A stretch of 11,995 nucleotides of DNA from an uncultured Prevotella sp. (lineage in GTDB: Bacteria > Bacteroidota > Bacteroidia > Bacteroidales > Bacteroidaceae). The notes below the pieces were generated by a model. It was given only the letters and a program-made list of their open reading frames with translations, did not search any database and was not told the DNA's origin. Positions 5,544 through 11,995 of the stretch are shown here, in pieces. The stretch lies in assembly GCA_900770845.1 (NCBI GenBank), contig CAAGLS010000217.1:1-11995 (forward strand). The letters run 5' to 3'. Both the position numbers and the translations under genes were made by a program. Numbering within the stretch: position 1 is the first letter of the stretch; each line of letters begins with the position of its first letter.

Positions 5544-6418
5544 CTTGCCTCCTTGTATTTGGTTATGCTGTCGAGCAGCGAGATGGCCGATTCCTCCATC
5601 TGACTGGTCAGATGCTCAATCTTGGAGAGGATATAGTTGTAGAACAGCTGCAGGATGACGGCAACGATGATGCCAAAGATGGTGGTGATGAGCGCCACCT
5701 TCATGCCCGCGGCCACGATGGTGGGGCTGATGTCGCCGGCACTCTGTATCTGGTCAAAGGCCATCACCATGCCAATCACCGTGCCGAGGAATCCCAACGA
5801 GGGGGCTATGGCTATGAAGAGGGTTATCCAGGAGCATCCTTTCTCCAAATTGGCGCTCTGCACAGAGCCATAGTTCTCCACGCTGCGCTCAATGTCGTCG
5901 AGGCTTTCGTTGATGCGTAGCAGACCTTGATAGCAGATGCTGGCCACCGGGCCGCGGGCCTCACGGCACTGGCTCTTTGCGCCCTCGATGTCGCCGGCTG
6001 ATATTTTGGTCTCCAAGTCGCCCATAAAGTTCTTGGCATTGATTTGTGACAGGCTCAGATAGATGATGCGCTCGATGCAGAACGCAAGTCCCAGCACCAA
6101 GGCCAGGGCCACGAGCGACATGAATCCGGCGTTGCCCTCTATGAAATTCTTCTTCAGGGTTTGGTGGAAGCCCTCGCTCTCGGTGTAGTCTCCTTGTGCC
6201 GTGCTGTCGGAGGCAGCCTCCATCAGAGCGGCCTCGTCGTCCTCAGCAGCGGAGGAATCAGAGGCTGTGGCGTTGCTGTCGTTGGCTGAGGCTGTGGGAG
6301 TGGCCTTGGCGGAATCTGCCTTTGGAGTCTGGGCCATGGCGAAGTTGACCGTGAAAAGCAGCACCACCATCATGGCGCAGAGTGCTGCAATCCTATTTCT
6401 CATTTTTGTTTTGCTCAT
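5540..6418 (-). CDS. exbB: MotA/TolQ/ExbB proton channel family protein
   Basis: Inner-membrane channel subunit that uses proton-motive force, with ExbD, to energise TonB or a related system. In 292 aa there is an N-terminal hydrophobic signal-like segment (about 9-29, ending FAMAQ) and a low-complexity Ala/Ser/Asp/Thr periplasmic stretch (about 31-80). The channel domain follows: TM about 98-118, a cytoplasmic region, TM about 197-221 with the hallmark APSLGFLGTVIGMVMAF (205-221), and TM about 238-262. The N-terminal extension makes it longer than E. coli ExbB (244 aa). It is the first gene of the exbB / 4-TM / exbD / exbD operon, behind a strong promoter, and its stop overlaps the next start. 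A start at Met6 (6403) is possible, but 6418 is the first ATG after the promoter. It may serve TonB or a Tol-like system; no tonB, tolB or pal is in the window. Confidence 0.92.
   Translation of the reverse strand: MSKTKMRNRIAALCAMMVVLLFTVNFAMAQTPKADSAKATPTASANDSNATASDSSAAEDDEAALMEAASDSTAQGDYTESEGFHQTLKKNFIEGNAGFMSLVALALVLGLAFCIERIIYLSLSQINAKNFMGDLETKISAGDIEGAKSQCREARGPVASICYQGLLRINESLDDIERSVENYGSVQSANLEKGCSWITLFIAIAPSLGFLGTVIGMVMAFDQIQSAGDISPTIVAAGMKVALITTIFGIIVAVILQLFYNYILSKIEHLTSQMEESAISLLDSITKYKEAR
5548..5553 (-). promoter_or_regulatory. Shine-Dalgarno site of the 4-TM gene
   Basis: AGGAGG on the minus strand, four bases before the ATG at 5543 and inside the 3' end of exbB. Confidence 0.75.
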
Positions 6419-6460
6419 CTATTTCAATCCTTTTGTTCCGATATGCTTCTTTGAGTGGCA

Positions 6461-6491
6461 CAAAAGTAGCTAAAAATCATATAACGGCAAA
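6461..6491 (-). promoter_or_regulatory. promoter of the exb operon
   Basis: On the minus strand, TTTG at 6491-6488, a 19-base spacer and TACTTTTG at 6468-6461 match the Bacteroidota consensus exactly. Transcription would start near 6455, with a leader of about 37 bases. It lies in the 113-base gap after the aminotransferase gene; since no clear terminator precedes it, readthrough from the sugar operon is possible. Confidence 0.8.
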
Positions 6492-6531
6492 ATAAAAAGT
6501 GTGAAATAATGTAGGAAGAGTGTTTGGACTT

Positions 6532-7662
6532 TCATCTCTTCTCATTCGCCCCAAACCTATTCAGTGCTTCCACCACATGGTGTACTTCTGCGTCGGTCAT
6601 GGCCTGGTTGCAGGGAAGACTGAGCTCCTCACGATGAATGCGTTCGGTGACGGGCAGTGAGAGTGTGTGCCAGTCGCGATAGCATTCCTGCCGATGGGGA
6701 GGTATGGGATAATGAATCATTGTGGCGATGCCCTCTCCCTGCAGATGGTCCTTGAGGTCGTCACGCTGCTGACAAAGCACAGGGAAGATGTGGAACACAT
6801 GGTCAACCCGACCTTTGAGCCAGTCGTCGGCGCCAGGCAGCGTGATGGCCGGATTGGAAACATGCTCCGCATAATAGGTGGCTATCTGCTGCCTACGTCG
6901 GTTGTCTTCGTCGAGATACTTCAGTTTCACCGTGAGCGCCGCAGCCTGCAGCTCGTCCATGCGGCTGTTGCGGCCTATGTATGGGAAGACGTATTTTTGG
7001 CTTGAGCCATAGTTGCCCAATGTCCTGCATAGTTTGGCCAGCTCAGTGTCGTCGGTGGTGACGGCTCCCGCGTCGCCCAACGCCCCGAGGTTCTTGCCGG
7101 GATAGAAGCTGTGGGCGGCGGCATCGCCAAGCGAGCCCGTATGCCGGCCCTTGAAGGTGCAGCCGTGGGCTTGGGCGTTGTCTTCCAAGAGCAGCAGGTT
7201 GTGGCTCTTGCAGATTTGTCCGATTCTGTCGGTGTAGGCGCAGCGACCGTAGAGGTGGACTATCATCACCGCCCTCGTCTTCTCGGTCAGAGCCTGTTCT
7301 ATGAGCCTGTCGTCAATCTCAAGGGTGTCGGCCGACGGCTCCACCAACCGGGGCTTCAGTCCGTTCTCGCTGATGGCCAGTATGGTGGCGATGAACGTGT
7401 TGGCGGCAACGATGACCTCGTCGCCATCCCTCAGCCGTCCCATTTCCTTGTAGGCACGGAGCATGAGCCAAAGGGCGTCGTAGCCATTGCCGCAGGCCAC
7501 GCAGTGGTGCGTGCCGATGTAGTGGGCGTAGCGGGTCTCGAACTCTTTAGTGGCCTCACCTTGCAGGTACCATCCGCTCCTGACCACGCGGTCTACAGCC
7601 GCCAGTATCTCCTCTCCATGGAGGGCTGTGATTTTCTTCAGTGACAGATATTCAGTCTTCAT
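6532..7662 (-). CDS. DegT/DnrJ/EryC1/StrS aminotransferase, FdtB/QdtB-like
   Basis: PLP-dependent sugar aminotransferase expected to convert a dTDP-3-keto-6-deoxyhexose to the 3-amino sugar using glutamate. The 376 aa show the GNGYDALWLML cofactor segment (58-68), EDNAQAHG with Asp161 for the PLP pyridine nitrogen (160-167), and HSFYPGKNLGALGDAGA (184-200) with Lys190 as the Schiff-base lysine. The RNSRMDELQAA substrate segment is at 231-241 and the HYPIPPH motif at 317-323. SFYPGKNLGALGD is typical of the FdtB/QdtB subgroup. The start at 7662 gives MKTEYLSLKKI, the family N-terminus, and overlaps the preceding stop by four bases (ATGA); the in-frame extension to 7743 is the upstream gene read in another frame. 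The adjacent ketoisomerase and rfbB support a dTDP-Fuc3N or Qui3N pathway. The exact sugar is not determined. Confidence 0.92.
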   Translation of the reverse strand: MKTEYLSLKKITALHGEEILAAVDRVVRSGWYLQGEATKEFETRYAHYIGTHHCVACGNGYDALWLMLRAYKEMGRLRDGDEVIVAANTFIATILAISENGLKPRLVEPSADTLEIDDRLIEQALTEKTRAVMIVHLYGRCAYTDRIGQICKSHNLLLLEDNAQAHGCTFKGRHTGSLGDAAAHSFYPGKNLGALGDAGAVTTDDTELAKLCRTLGNYGSSQKYVFPYIGRNSRMDELQAAALTVKLKYLDEDNRRRQQIATYYAEHVSNPAITLPGADDWLKGRVDHVFHIFPVLCQQRDDLKDHLQGEGIATMIHYPIPPHRQECYRDWHTLSLPVTERIHREELSLPCNQAMTDAEVHHVVEALNRFGANEKR

Positions 7663-8597
7663 AAATCGTACTCGTAAGTGTCGTAGCACACGCCGCGTCC
7701 GCCGAACCCCTCCTTTTGGAAGATGAGGTTGCGGTTGAGCCATCGCCCACTATCCTCTGTCGACTTGCCAAAGTCGAGGATGTCGCGTTGGGCGTATACC
7801 TTATTTATAATATAATGGAAAAGCAGGTCGAGTGCGCCCTCGCGCTTGCCTTCGGGAGAGGCGGAGATATACTGTGTGTGGACCACCCTTCCCATGTCGA
7901 AAACCAGCGTTCCGCCCATCGGCCGCTCCTTCAGATAAGCCATGAAGAGCCGTATCCTGTCGGGGAAGCGGGATTGGAGCAACTGCAGCTCCTGCAACGA
8001 ATGCACGGGGGCCTTGTGGTATTTGGCCTCCAAGTTGTCGTTGAGAATCTGCCAAAAGGACTTGAGGTCGTCGCTCTCCCGGCAAGTGATGCCGCATCGT
8101 TGGGCCTTGCGGATTCCTGAGCGGCGCGACTCCTCAAACCTCATTCTCGATTGAAGCAGGATGGTGGACGAAATCTCACGCGAGGCGAGGCGAGCGTGGC
8201 ACACCTGCGTGAGCGCGTAGAGGTCCTCCTCGGCGGGAATGCGATGGTAAATCCACGGCATGGGCTTGTAGACAACATGCCGGATGCCTTGGGATTGCAG
8301 CCATTTGTTGATGTCGACGAACATTTCCATCACGTCAGCCGCCTTGGCCTTGGAGTTGGTGAGCAGCCCGCCGTAGGTGAGTCCTTGGTGGGAATAGACG
8401 GTGTCGCCGCTCCTGTTGGCGGGGAGAAGCGCATAGGGACGCCCCTTGTGGCCCACCACCAAGGAGCAGTCGCAGAACCGGTTGGAGTGGTAGTCCATAT
8501 AGCCGCGGTTGAACAGGAACGTGCCTTGGCGCGACTGTTCCACGAAGCGGTTCCATTCACTGGCGTCGGCTGCTGTGTATGGCCTTATTTCGAACAT
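7659..8597 (-). CDS. GNAT/FemAB-like acyltransferase (BioF2-like domain)
   Basis: 312 aa. The second half looks like the GNAT fold of the FemAB/BioF2-like group: DLKSFWQILNDNLEAKYHKAPVHS (177-200), then RIRLFMAYLKERPMGGTLVFDMGRVVHTQYISASPEG (214-250) and ALDLLFHYIINKVYAQ (255-270). The first half repeats a similar architecture (about 1-130), as in two-lobed FemAB proteins. Likely role, by position only: N-acylation of the 3-amino sugar made by its neighbours, a step done in characterised Fuc3NAc and Qui3NAc pathways by a hexapeptide-repeat enzyme (FdtC/QdtC) of a different fold. It could also act on an unrelated amine or a peptide. The start at 8597 follows the ketoisomerase gene with a 13-base overlap; the longer open frame upstream is that gene in another frame. 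It overlaps the aminotransferase start by four bases. Confidence 0.85.
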   Translation of the reverse strand: MFEIRPYTAADASEWNRFVEQSRQGTFLFNRGYMDYHSNRFCDCSLVVGHKGRPYALLPANRSGDTVYSHQGLTYGGLLTNSKAKAADVMEMFVDINKWLQSQGIRHVVYKPMPWIYHRIPAEEDLYALTQVCHARLASREISSTILLQSRMRFEESRRSGIRKAQRCGITCRESDDLKSFWQILNDNLEAKYHKAPVHSLQELQLLQSRFPDRIRLFMAYLKERPMGGTLVFDMGRVVHTQYISASPEGKREGALDLLFHYIINKVYAQRDILDFGKSTEDSGRWLNRNLIFQKEGFGGRGVCYDTYEYDL

Positions 8598-9001
8598 CTG
8601 ATGTAGTCGAGAAAATCGTTGTAGTCGCGGATGTAGTCCTCTTCCTTGTACACATCGCTCGCCAGACAGAGGCATACGGCCCCACTTGAGAAGTCGTCGA
8701 GCGTCCGCCATGTCCCCGGGTGGATGAGCAGGGCCTGCCAAGGATGGTTGAGCAGGAAGGTCTGCCGCTCCCGTCCGTTGTCGAGCGTCACCGTGAAGGA
8801 GCCGCTTGTGGCAATGAGCAGTTGCGACAGAGTCTTGTGGGCGTGTCCGCCCCGGCATTCGCCCGCCGGAACGTCGTAGACCCAATAGGCGCGCTTGATT
8901 TCAAACGGCACGTCCTTCCTCTGCTCGGCCACGGTGAGGTTGCCCCGCGGGTCGTGGATTTTCTGTAGGTCGATGATGGTTCCTATGTCCATACCGCTCA
9001 T
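8585..9001 (-). CDS. dTDP-4-keto-6-deoxyhexose 3,4-ketoisomerase, FdtA/QdtA (WxcM-like cupin)
   Basis: Small cupin enzyme moving the keto group of dTDP-4-keto-6-deoxyglucose from C4 to C3. The 138 aa show the family pattern clearly: DPRGNLTVAEQ (17-27), PFEIKRAYWVYDVP (32-45), the active-site RGGHAHK (50-56, two His), then LLIATSGSFTVTLDNG (61-76) and HPGTWRTL (93-100). Length matches FdtA/QdtA (about 135-140 aa). Whether it sets galacto (Fuc3N) or gluco (Qui3N) configuration at C4 cannot be decided here. The start at 9001 overlaps the purT stop (ATGA); Met4 at 8992 is an alternative. It overlaps the acyltransferase start by 13 bases, so the two are tightly coupled. Confidence 0.92.
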   Translation of the reverse strand: MSGMDIGTIIDLQKIHDPRGNLTVAEQRKDVPFEIKRAYWVYDVPAGECRGGHAHKTLSQLLIATSGSFTVTLDNGRERQTFLLNHPWQALLIHPGTWRTLDDFSSGAVCLCLASDVYKEEDYIRDYNDFLDYIRCSK

Positions 9002-10179
9002 TTCCTCATGTAGGGGTCAGTGCCCAACACGGTCTTGGCCAGTCGTTTGGCCTTGTCGCGCAGGGCGCTCATGTCGCAGTCCACATCGTCGTAGCATAAC
9101 ACCACTCCCATTCTGCGCCCTACATGGGCCACGGGCTTGCCGAAGATGCGCACCCGCGCATGGTCCTCGGCGCAGACGTCCCTTAGGTTGTAGTCGAGCG
9201 GCCTGTCGCTCTCCACGGGCGAAAGCACCACGGCCGAGGCTCCGGCGTGCTCCAGATGGATGGCGGGAATGGGGAGACCCATCACGGCGCGGAAGTGGAG
9301 CTCAAACTCGCTCAGGTTGATGGAGTGGCTGAGCGTCACCATGCCCGTGTCGTGGGGGCGGGGAGAAAGCTCGGAGAAGATGACCTCTCCCTGTTTGGTG
9401 AGGAAGAACTCCACGCCCCAGATGCCATATCCCGTCAGGCTCTCCGTCACCTTGGCCGCCATGGCCTTGGCCTGTTCCAATTGTTCGGGCTTGATGGAGT
9501 AGGGCTGCCAGCTCTCACGGTAGTCGCCGCCCCTCTGCACATGGCCGATGGGTGGACAGAAGAGCGTGGGGCCATTCTTCTGGGTCACGGTAAGGAGGGT
9601 GAACTCCGATTCGAAGTCGATGAACTCCTCAATGATCACCTCCTTCACGTCGCCGCGCCCCTCGTCCATGGCCTCGCGGAAAGCCTCTTGCAGCTCATTG
9701 TCGTCGTGCACATAGCTCTGGCCGTGGCCGCTGCTGCTCATCAGCGGCTTCACCACACAGGGGAAGCCGATGGCATCGGCCGCCCGTTTGAACTCATCGA
9801 AGGTCTTGGCGTAGAAATACTTGGCTGTGCGCACTCCCAGCTCCTTGGCGGCCAGGTCGCGTATGGCGCGGCGGTTCATGGTGAAGTTGGCGGCACGCGC
9901 CGAGGGGACCACCTGGATGCCCTGTTTCTCAAAGTCGAAGAGCCGCTCCGTGCGGATGGCCTCTATTTCGGGAACGATGATGTCGGGGTGGTGCTTCGCC
10001 ACGGCGCGTGCCATCTGGTCGCCGTCGAGCATGTCGAACACCTCGCACGCTTCGGCCACCTGCATGGCCGGCGCGCCGGCGTATTTGTCGCAGGCCACCA
10101 CGTAGGCTCCCGCGCGCTTGGCTGCGATGGTGAACTCCTTGCCCAGCTCGCCCGAGCCCAATAGCATGATTCTCTTCAT
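8998..10179 (-). CDS. purT: formate-dependent phosphoribosylglycinamide formyltransferase (GAR transformylase 2)
   Basis: ATP-grasp enzyme that makes formyl-GAR from GAR, formate and ATP in purine synthesis, independent of folate. The 393 aa match E. coli PurT (392 aa). Seen: N-terminal GSGELGKE (8-15), PEIEAI (70-75), VKPLMSSSGHGQSYV (143-157) in the ATP-grasp region, CPPIGHVQRGGDYRESWQP (208-226), GVEFFL (255-260) and SELSPRPHDTGMVTL (269-283). The loop reads GHG where E. coli has GKG, a mild difference. It begins 3 bases after the rfbB stop and its stop overlaps the ketoisomerase start, so it is embedded in the amino-sugar operon. No link of PurT chemistry to the sugar pathway is known to me; convenience clustering with growth genes is the simplest reading. 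Confidence 0.95.
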   Translation of the reverse strand: MKRIMLLGSGELGKEFTIAAKRAGAYVVACDKYAGAPAMQVAEACEVFDMLDGDQMARAVAKHHPDIIVPEIEAIRTERLFDFEKQGIQVVPSARAANFTMNRRAIRDLAAKELGVRTAKYFYAKTFDEFKRAADAIGFPCVVKPLMSSSGHGQSYVHDDNELQEAFREAMDEGRGDVKEVIIEEFIDFESEFTLLTVTQKNGPTLFCPPIGHVQRGGDYRESWQPYSIKPEQLEQAKAMAAKVTESLTGYGIWGVEFFLTKQGEVIFSELSPRPHDTGMVTLSHSINLSEFELHFRAVMGLPIPAIHLEHAGASAVVLSPVESDRPLDYNLRDVCAEDHARVRIFGKPVAHVGRRMGVVLCYDDVDCDMSALRDKAKRLAKTVLGTDPYMRK

Positions 10180-10182
10180 CGC

Positions 10183-11349
10183 TCAGATTTCCTTTCCGTG
10201 GCGGTCCTTGCCGTACATGATGTCGTAATACTTCTGGTAGTCGCCGCTGGTCACTTCCTCCACCCACTTCTGGTTGTCAAGGTTCCAACGTATGGTCTTC
10301 ACGATGCCGTCGGCAAACTTGGTCTCGGGATACCAGCCCAGCTCGTTCTTTATCTTTGTCGGGTCGATGGCGTAGCGTGCGTCGTGGCCCAGGCGGTCGG
10401 CCACGTGGGTGATCAAGTCGTTGTTGATCCAGCTGATGTCGATGTCGCCATTGGCGTCCCTCACCTGTTTCTTCAGCACGTGGCGCAGGTTCTTGTCCTC
10501 GGCCATCATGTCGTGTATGGTCCTGATGGTGAGTTTCACGATGTCGATGTTCTTCATCTCGTTGTGGCCGCCCACGTTGTAGATCTCGCCGTTGCGCCCC
10601 TCGCGCACCACCATGTCGATGGCCTTGCAGTGGTCCTCCACGTAGAGCCAGTCCCTCACGTTGAGTCCCTCACCGTAGACGGGGAGCTTCTTGCCTGCGA
10701 GGATGTTGTTGATGATGAGCGGGATGAGTTTCTCTGGGAAGTGGTAGGGGCCGTAGTTGTTGGAGCAGCGGGTGATGCTCACAGGCAGATGGTAGGTGTC
10801 GCGATAGGCCATGACGAAGAGGTCGGCGCTGGTCTTGCTGGCGCTGTAGGGGCTGTGGGGCTGCAACGGAGTGGCCTCGGTGAAGTAGCCCTCCGCTCCA
10901 AGGCTGCCGTACACCTCATCGGTGGACACTTGGTGGAATCGCTTGCCCGCTTTCCAGGTGGGGTAGCCTTGTGCGTCCTTGCCGGTGACCCATGCGCGGC
11001 GTGCGGCGTCGAGCAGGTTTTGGGTGCCAAGGATGTTGACGGAGAGGAACAGCTGGGGATCCTCGATGCTGCGGTCTACGTGGCTTTCGGCTGCGAAGTT
11101 CACCACATAGTCGATGTCGTTCTCCTGAAAGAGCCTGTCGGCCAATTGGCGGTCGCGGATGTCGCCCTTGACGAAGAAGCAGCGCTTGTTGTCGATGTCG
11201 TCCTTGATGGTGCCCAAGTTGCCCGCGTAGGTCAGCGCGTCGAGTACGATGACCTTGATGTCTTCGTCCTTATACTTCTTGCGGAGGAGATACTTGATGA
11301 AGTTCGAGCCGATGAAGCCAGCGGCCCCTGTGACTAAGTATGTTTTCAT
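10183..11349 (-). CDS. rfbB: dTDP-glucose 4,6-dehydratase
   Basis: Short-chain dehydrogenase/reductase converting dTDP-D-glucose to dTDP-4-keto-6-deoxy-D-glucose, the precursor for rhamnose and amino-deoxyhexoses. The 388 aa show NAD-binding TGAAGFIG (7-14), GDIRD (62-66), NFAAESHVDRSI (84-95), the catalytic STDEVYG (142-148; Thr143, Asp144, Glu145), YSASK (168-172; Tyr168, Lys172), and the substrate-binding RCSNNYGPYHFPEKLIP (194-210). It is longer than the usual approximately 350-360 aa because of an insert around residues 285-320 (KKQVRDANGDIDISWINNDL region), as I recall for some Bacteroidota homologues. The start overlaps the phosphoesterase stop (ATGA). The A-rich leader of rfbB is encoded by the GNKTNKI end of that gene, a plausible initiation site in a phylum that rarely uses Shine-Dalgarno. 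No rmlA, rmlC or rmlD is in the window, so thymidylyl-glucose must come from elsewhere. Confidence 0.95.
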   Translation of the reverse strand: MKTYLVTGAAGFIGSNFIKYLLRKKYKDEDIKVIVLDALTYAGNLGTIKDDIDNKRCFFVKGDIRDRQLADRLFQENDIDYVVNFAAESHVDRSIEDPQLFLSVNILGTQNLLDAARRAWVTGKDAQGYPTWKAGKRFHQVSTDEVYGSLGAEGYFTEATPLQPHSPYSASKTSADLFVMAYRDTYHLPVSITRCSNNYGPYHFPEKLIPLIINNILAGKKLPVYGEGLNVRDWLYVEDHCKAIDMVVREGRNGEIYNVGGHNEMKNIDIVKLTIRTIHDMMAEDKNLRHVLKKQVRDANGDIDISWINNDLITHVADRLGHDARYAIDPTKIKNELGWYPETKFADGIVKTIRWNLDNQKWVEEVTSGDYQKYYDIMYGKDRHGKEI

Positions 11350-11855
11350 ATCTTGTTTGTTTTATTGCCTAATGTGATTACCTCGCAGTCCCGCATGTCG
11401 CTTCCGTCTATGGTGAGCCTTACGAGCGTCCGTTCCCTCTGCCAGCCCATCAGGCCGGCGGCCCCGGGATTGATGTGGAGCAGCCGTAGCGTCTTGTCGT
11501 ACTGCACTTTCAGGATGTGCGAATGGCCGCAGACGAAGAGGTTGGGCGGCGAGGCGTAGAGTTGGTTGGCAATGCTGCGGTCGTATCGCCCCGGGTAGCC
11601 GCCGATGTGTTTCAGCAGCACGTCCACATCCTCGCATCTGAAGCGCAGGGTTTCGGGGTAGCGCTGTCTGACGACACCTCCGTCGCAGTTGCCATACACG
11701 GCTCTGAACACAGGCCGCATGGCCTCGAAGCGGTCGGCCAGCTCGGTGGAGCCTATGTCGCCGGCGTGCCATATCTCGTCCATGTCGCCGAGATACGTCT
11801 CGTATTTGTCGTCCCAGTAGCCATGGGTGTCAGAAATGATTCCGATGCGCTTCAT
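11346..11855 (-). CDS. YfcE/MJ0936-like metallophosphoesterase
   Basis: Binuclear-metal phosphodiesterase family of unknown physiological substrate; cytoplasmic, no signal peptide. The 169 aa contain every metal-site motif: SDTHG (8-12; Asp9, His11), AGDIG (31-35; Asp33), YGNCDG (54-59; Asn56), KHIGG (82-86; His83) and CGHSH (109-113; His111, His113). The HINPGAAG motif (127-134) is also typical of the YfcE group. Length is normal for the family. The start at 11855 overlaps the stop of the kinase-like gene by ATGA, and the stop overlaps the rfbB start, so it is a translationally coupled part of the same operon. A link to the nucleotide-sugar pathway is possible but not shown. Confidence 0.93.
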   Translation of the reverse strand: MKRIGIISDTHGYWDDKYETYLGDMDEIWHAGDIGSTELADRFEAMRPVFRAVYGNCDGGVVRQRYPETLRFRCEDVDVLLKHIGGYPGRYDRSIANQLYASPPNLFVCGHSHILKVQYDKTLRLLHINPGAAGLMGWQRERTLVRLTIDGSDMRDCEVITLGNKTNKI

Positions 11856-11995
11856 GGCTCCCGCTTGAGTGTTCTTCTGATGAAGTCGGCGATGAACTCC
11901 TCCGTCCCCTCCAAACCGAGGAGCGAAGAGTTGACGCAGAGGTCGTAGCTCTCGCTGTGTCCCCAGCGCTTGCCCGTATAGTAGTTGTAGTAGGA
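11852..11995 (-). CDS. cytidylate-kinase-like protein, C-terminal fragment (cut by window end)
   Basis: Only the last 47 codons are inside the window; the gene continues beyond 11995. The visible end reads YYTGKRWGHSESYDLCVNSS and then LLGLEGTEEFIADFIRRTLK, followed by TGA at 11854-11852. The YTGKxWG, YDLCxNSS and GxEGTxEFI pattern resembles, from memory, the C-terminus of the cytidylate-kinase-like family of Bacteroidota and Firmicutes. The P-loop is outside the window, so kinase activity cannot be assessed. The stop shares four bases with the phosphoesterase start. Confidence 0.7.
   Translation of the reverse strand, partial: SYYNYYTGKRWGHSESYDLCVNSSLLGLEGTEEFIADFIRRTLKREP

Noticed and set aside
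6419..6531. Intrinsic terminator after the aminotransferase gene
   Set aside because: No stable stem with a U-tract is visible; only the exb promoter is supported in this gap.
9247..10164. 305-codon plus-strand open frame opposite purT
   Set aside because: Same codon-aligned antisense effect; no domain, and PurT is unambiguous.
8998..10179. purT involvement in sugar N-formylation
   Set aside because: Known sugar N-formyltransferases are formyl-THF-dependent and not ATP-grasp; this protein has full-length PurT motifs and fits purine synthesis.
10198..11337. 379-codon open frame on the plus strand opposite rfbB
   Set aside because: It is codon-aligned with rfbB, so it is open simply because rfbB avoids TTA, CTA and TCA codons. 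The translation is Val/His/Asp-biased with no recognisable motif, while rfbB has full catalytic motifs.

Overview
The window looks like chromosomal DNA of a Bacteroidota member, most likely from the Prevotella group. Three intergenic regions carry the Bacteroidota-type promoter (TTTG, about 20 bases, TAnnTTTG). The protein families fit too: a DUF6249-like membrane protein, an ExbB / 4-TM protein / ExbD / ExbD operon, a Bacteroidota-style RsmF, and a cytidylate-kinase-like protein. The genus is an inference from gene content and sequence style; no rRNA or marker-gene comparison was possible.

Layout. (1) 26-1018, minus: secreted or membrane-anchored DUF6249-like protein with Gln-rich low-complexity segments. 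(2) 1309-3032, plus: rRNA m5C methyltransferase (RsmF-like) and dihydrofolate reductase FolA, with a 7-base gene overlap. (3) 3033-3384: a 352-base non-coding gap between convergent genes, holding four 22-bp tandem repeats and an 11-bp inverted repeat. (4) 3385-3888, minus: Lrp/AsnC regulator behind a perfect promoter. (5) 4034-6418, minus: four-gene proton-channel operon exbB / 4-TM protein / exbD / exbD, coupled by stop-start overlaps and, unusually for the phylum, by strong Shine-Dalgarno sequences. (6) 6532-11995, minus: a seven-gene run with 3- to 13-base overlaps or gaps. In transcription order it reads cytidylate-kinase-like (cut by the window end), YfcE-like phosphoesterase, rfbB, purT, FdtA/QdtA-type ketoisomerase, FemAB/GNAT acyltransferase, DegT aminotransferase.

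How they work together. RfbB, the ketoisomerase and the aminotransferase form a consistent route from dTDP-glucose through dTDP-4-keto-6-deoxyglucose and its 3-keto isomer to a dTDP-3-amino-3,6-dideoxyhexose (Fuc3N or Qui3N). The FemAB/GNAT protein is placed where an N-acyltransferase would be expected. Such sugars go into O-antigen, capsule or S-layer glycans. PurT (purine synthesis) sits inside this cassette without an obvious metabolic link. The Exb operon should supply proton-motive force to TonB-dependent outer-membrane transport, although no tonB is in view.

Nothing here is clearly a new defence or mobile system: no transposase, integrase, CRISPR array, tRNA or rRNA was seen. The points most worth checking are the unusual acyltransferase in the amino-sugar cassette, the embedded purT, the tandem repeat array, the uncharacterised 4-TM protein in the Exb operon, and that operon's strong Shine-Dalgarno sites.
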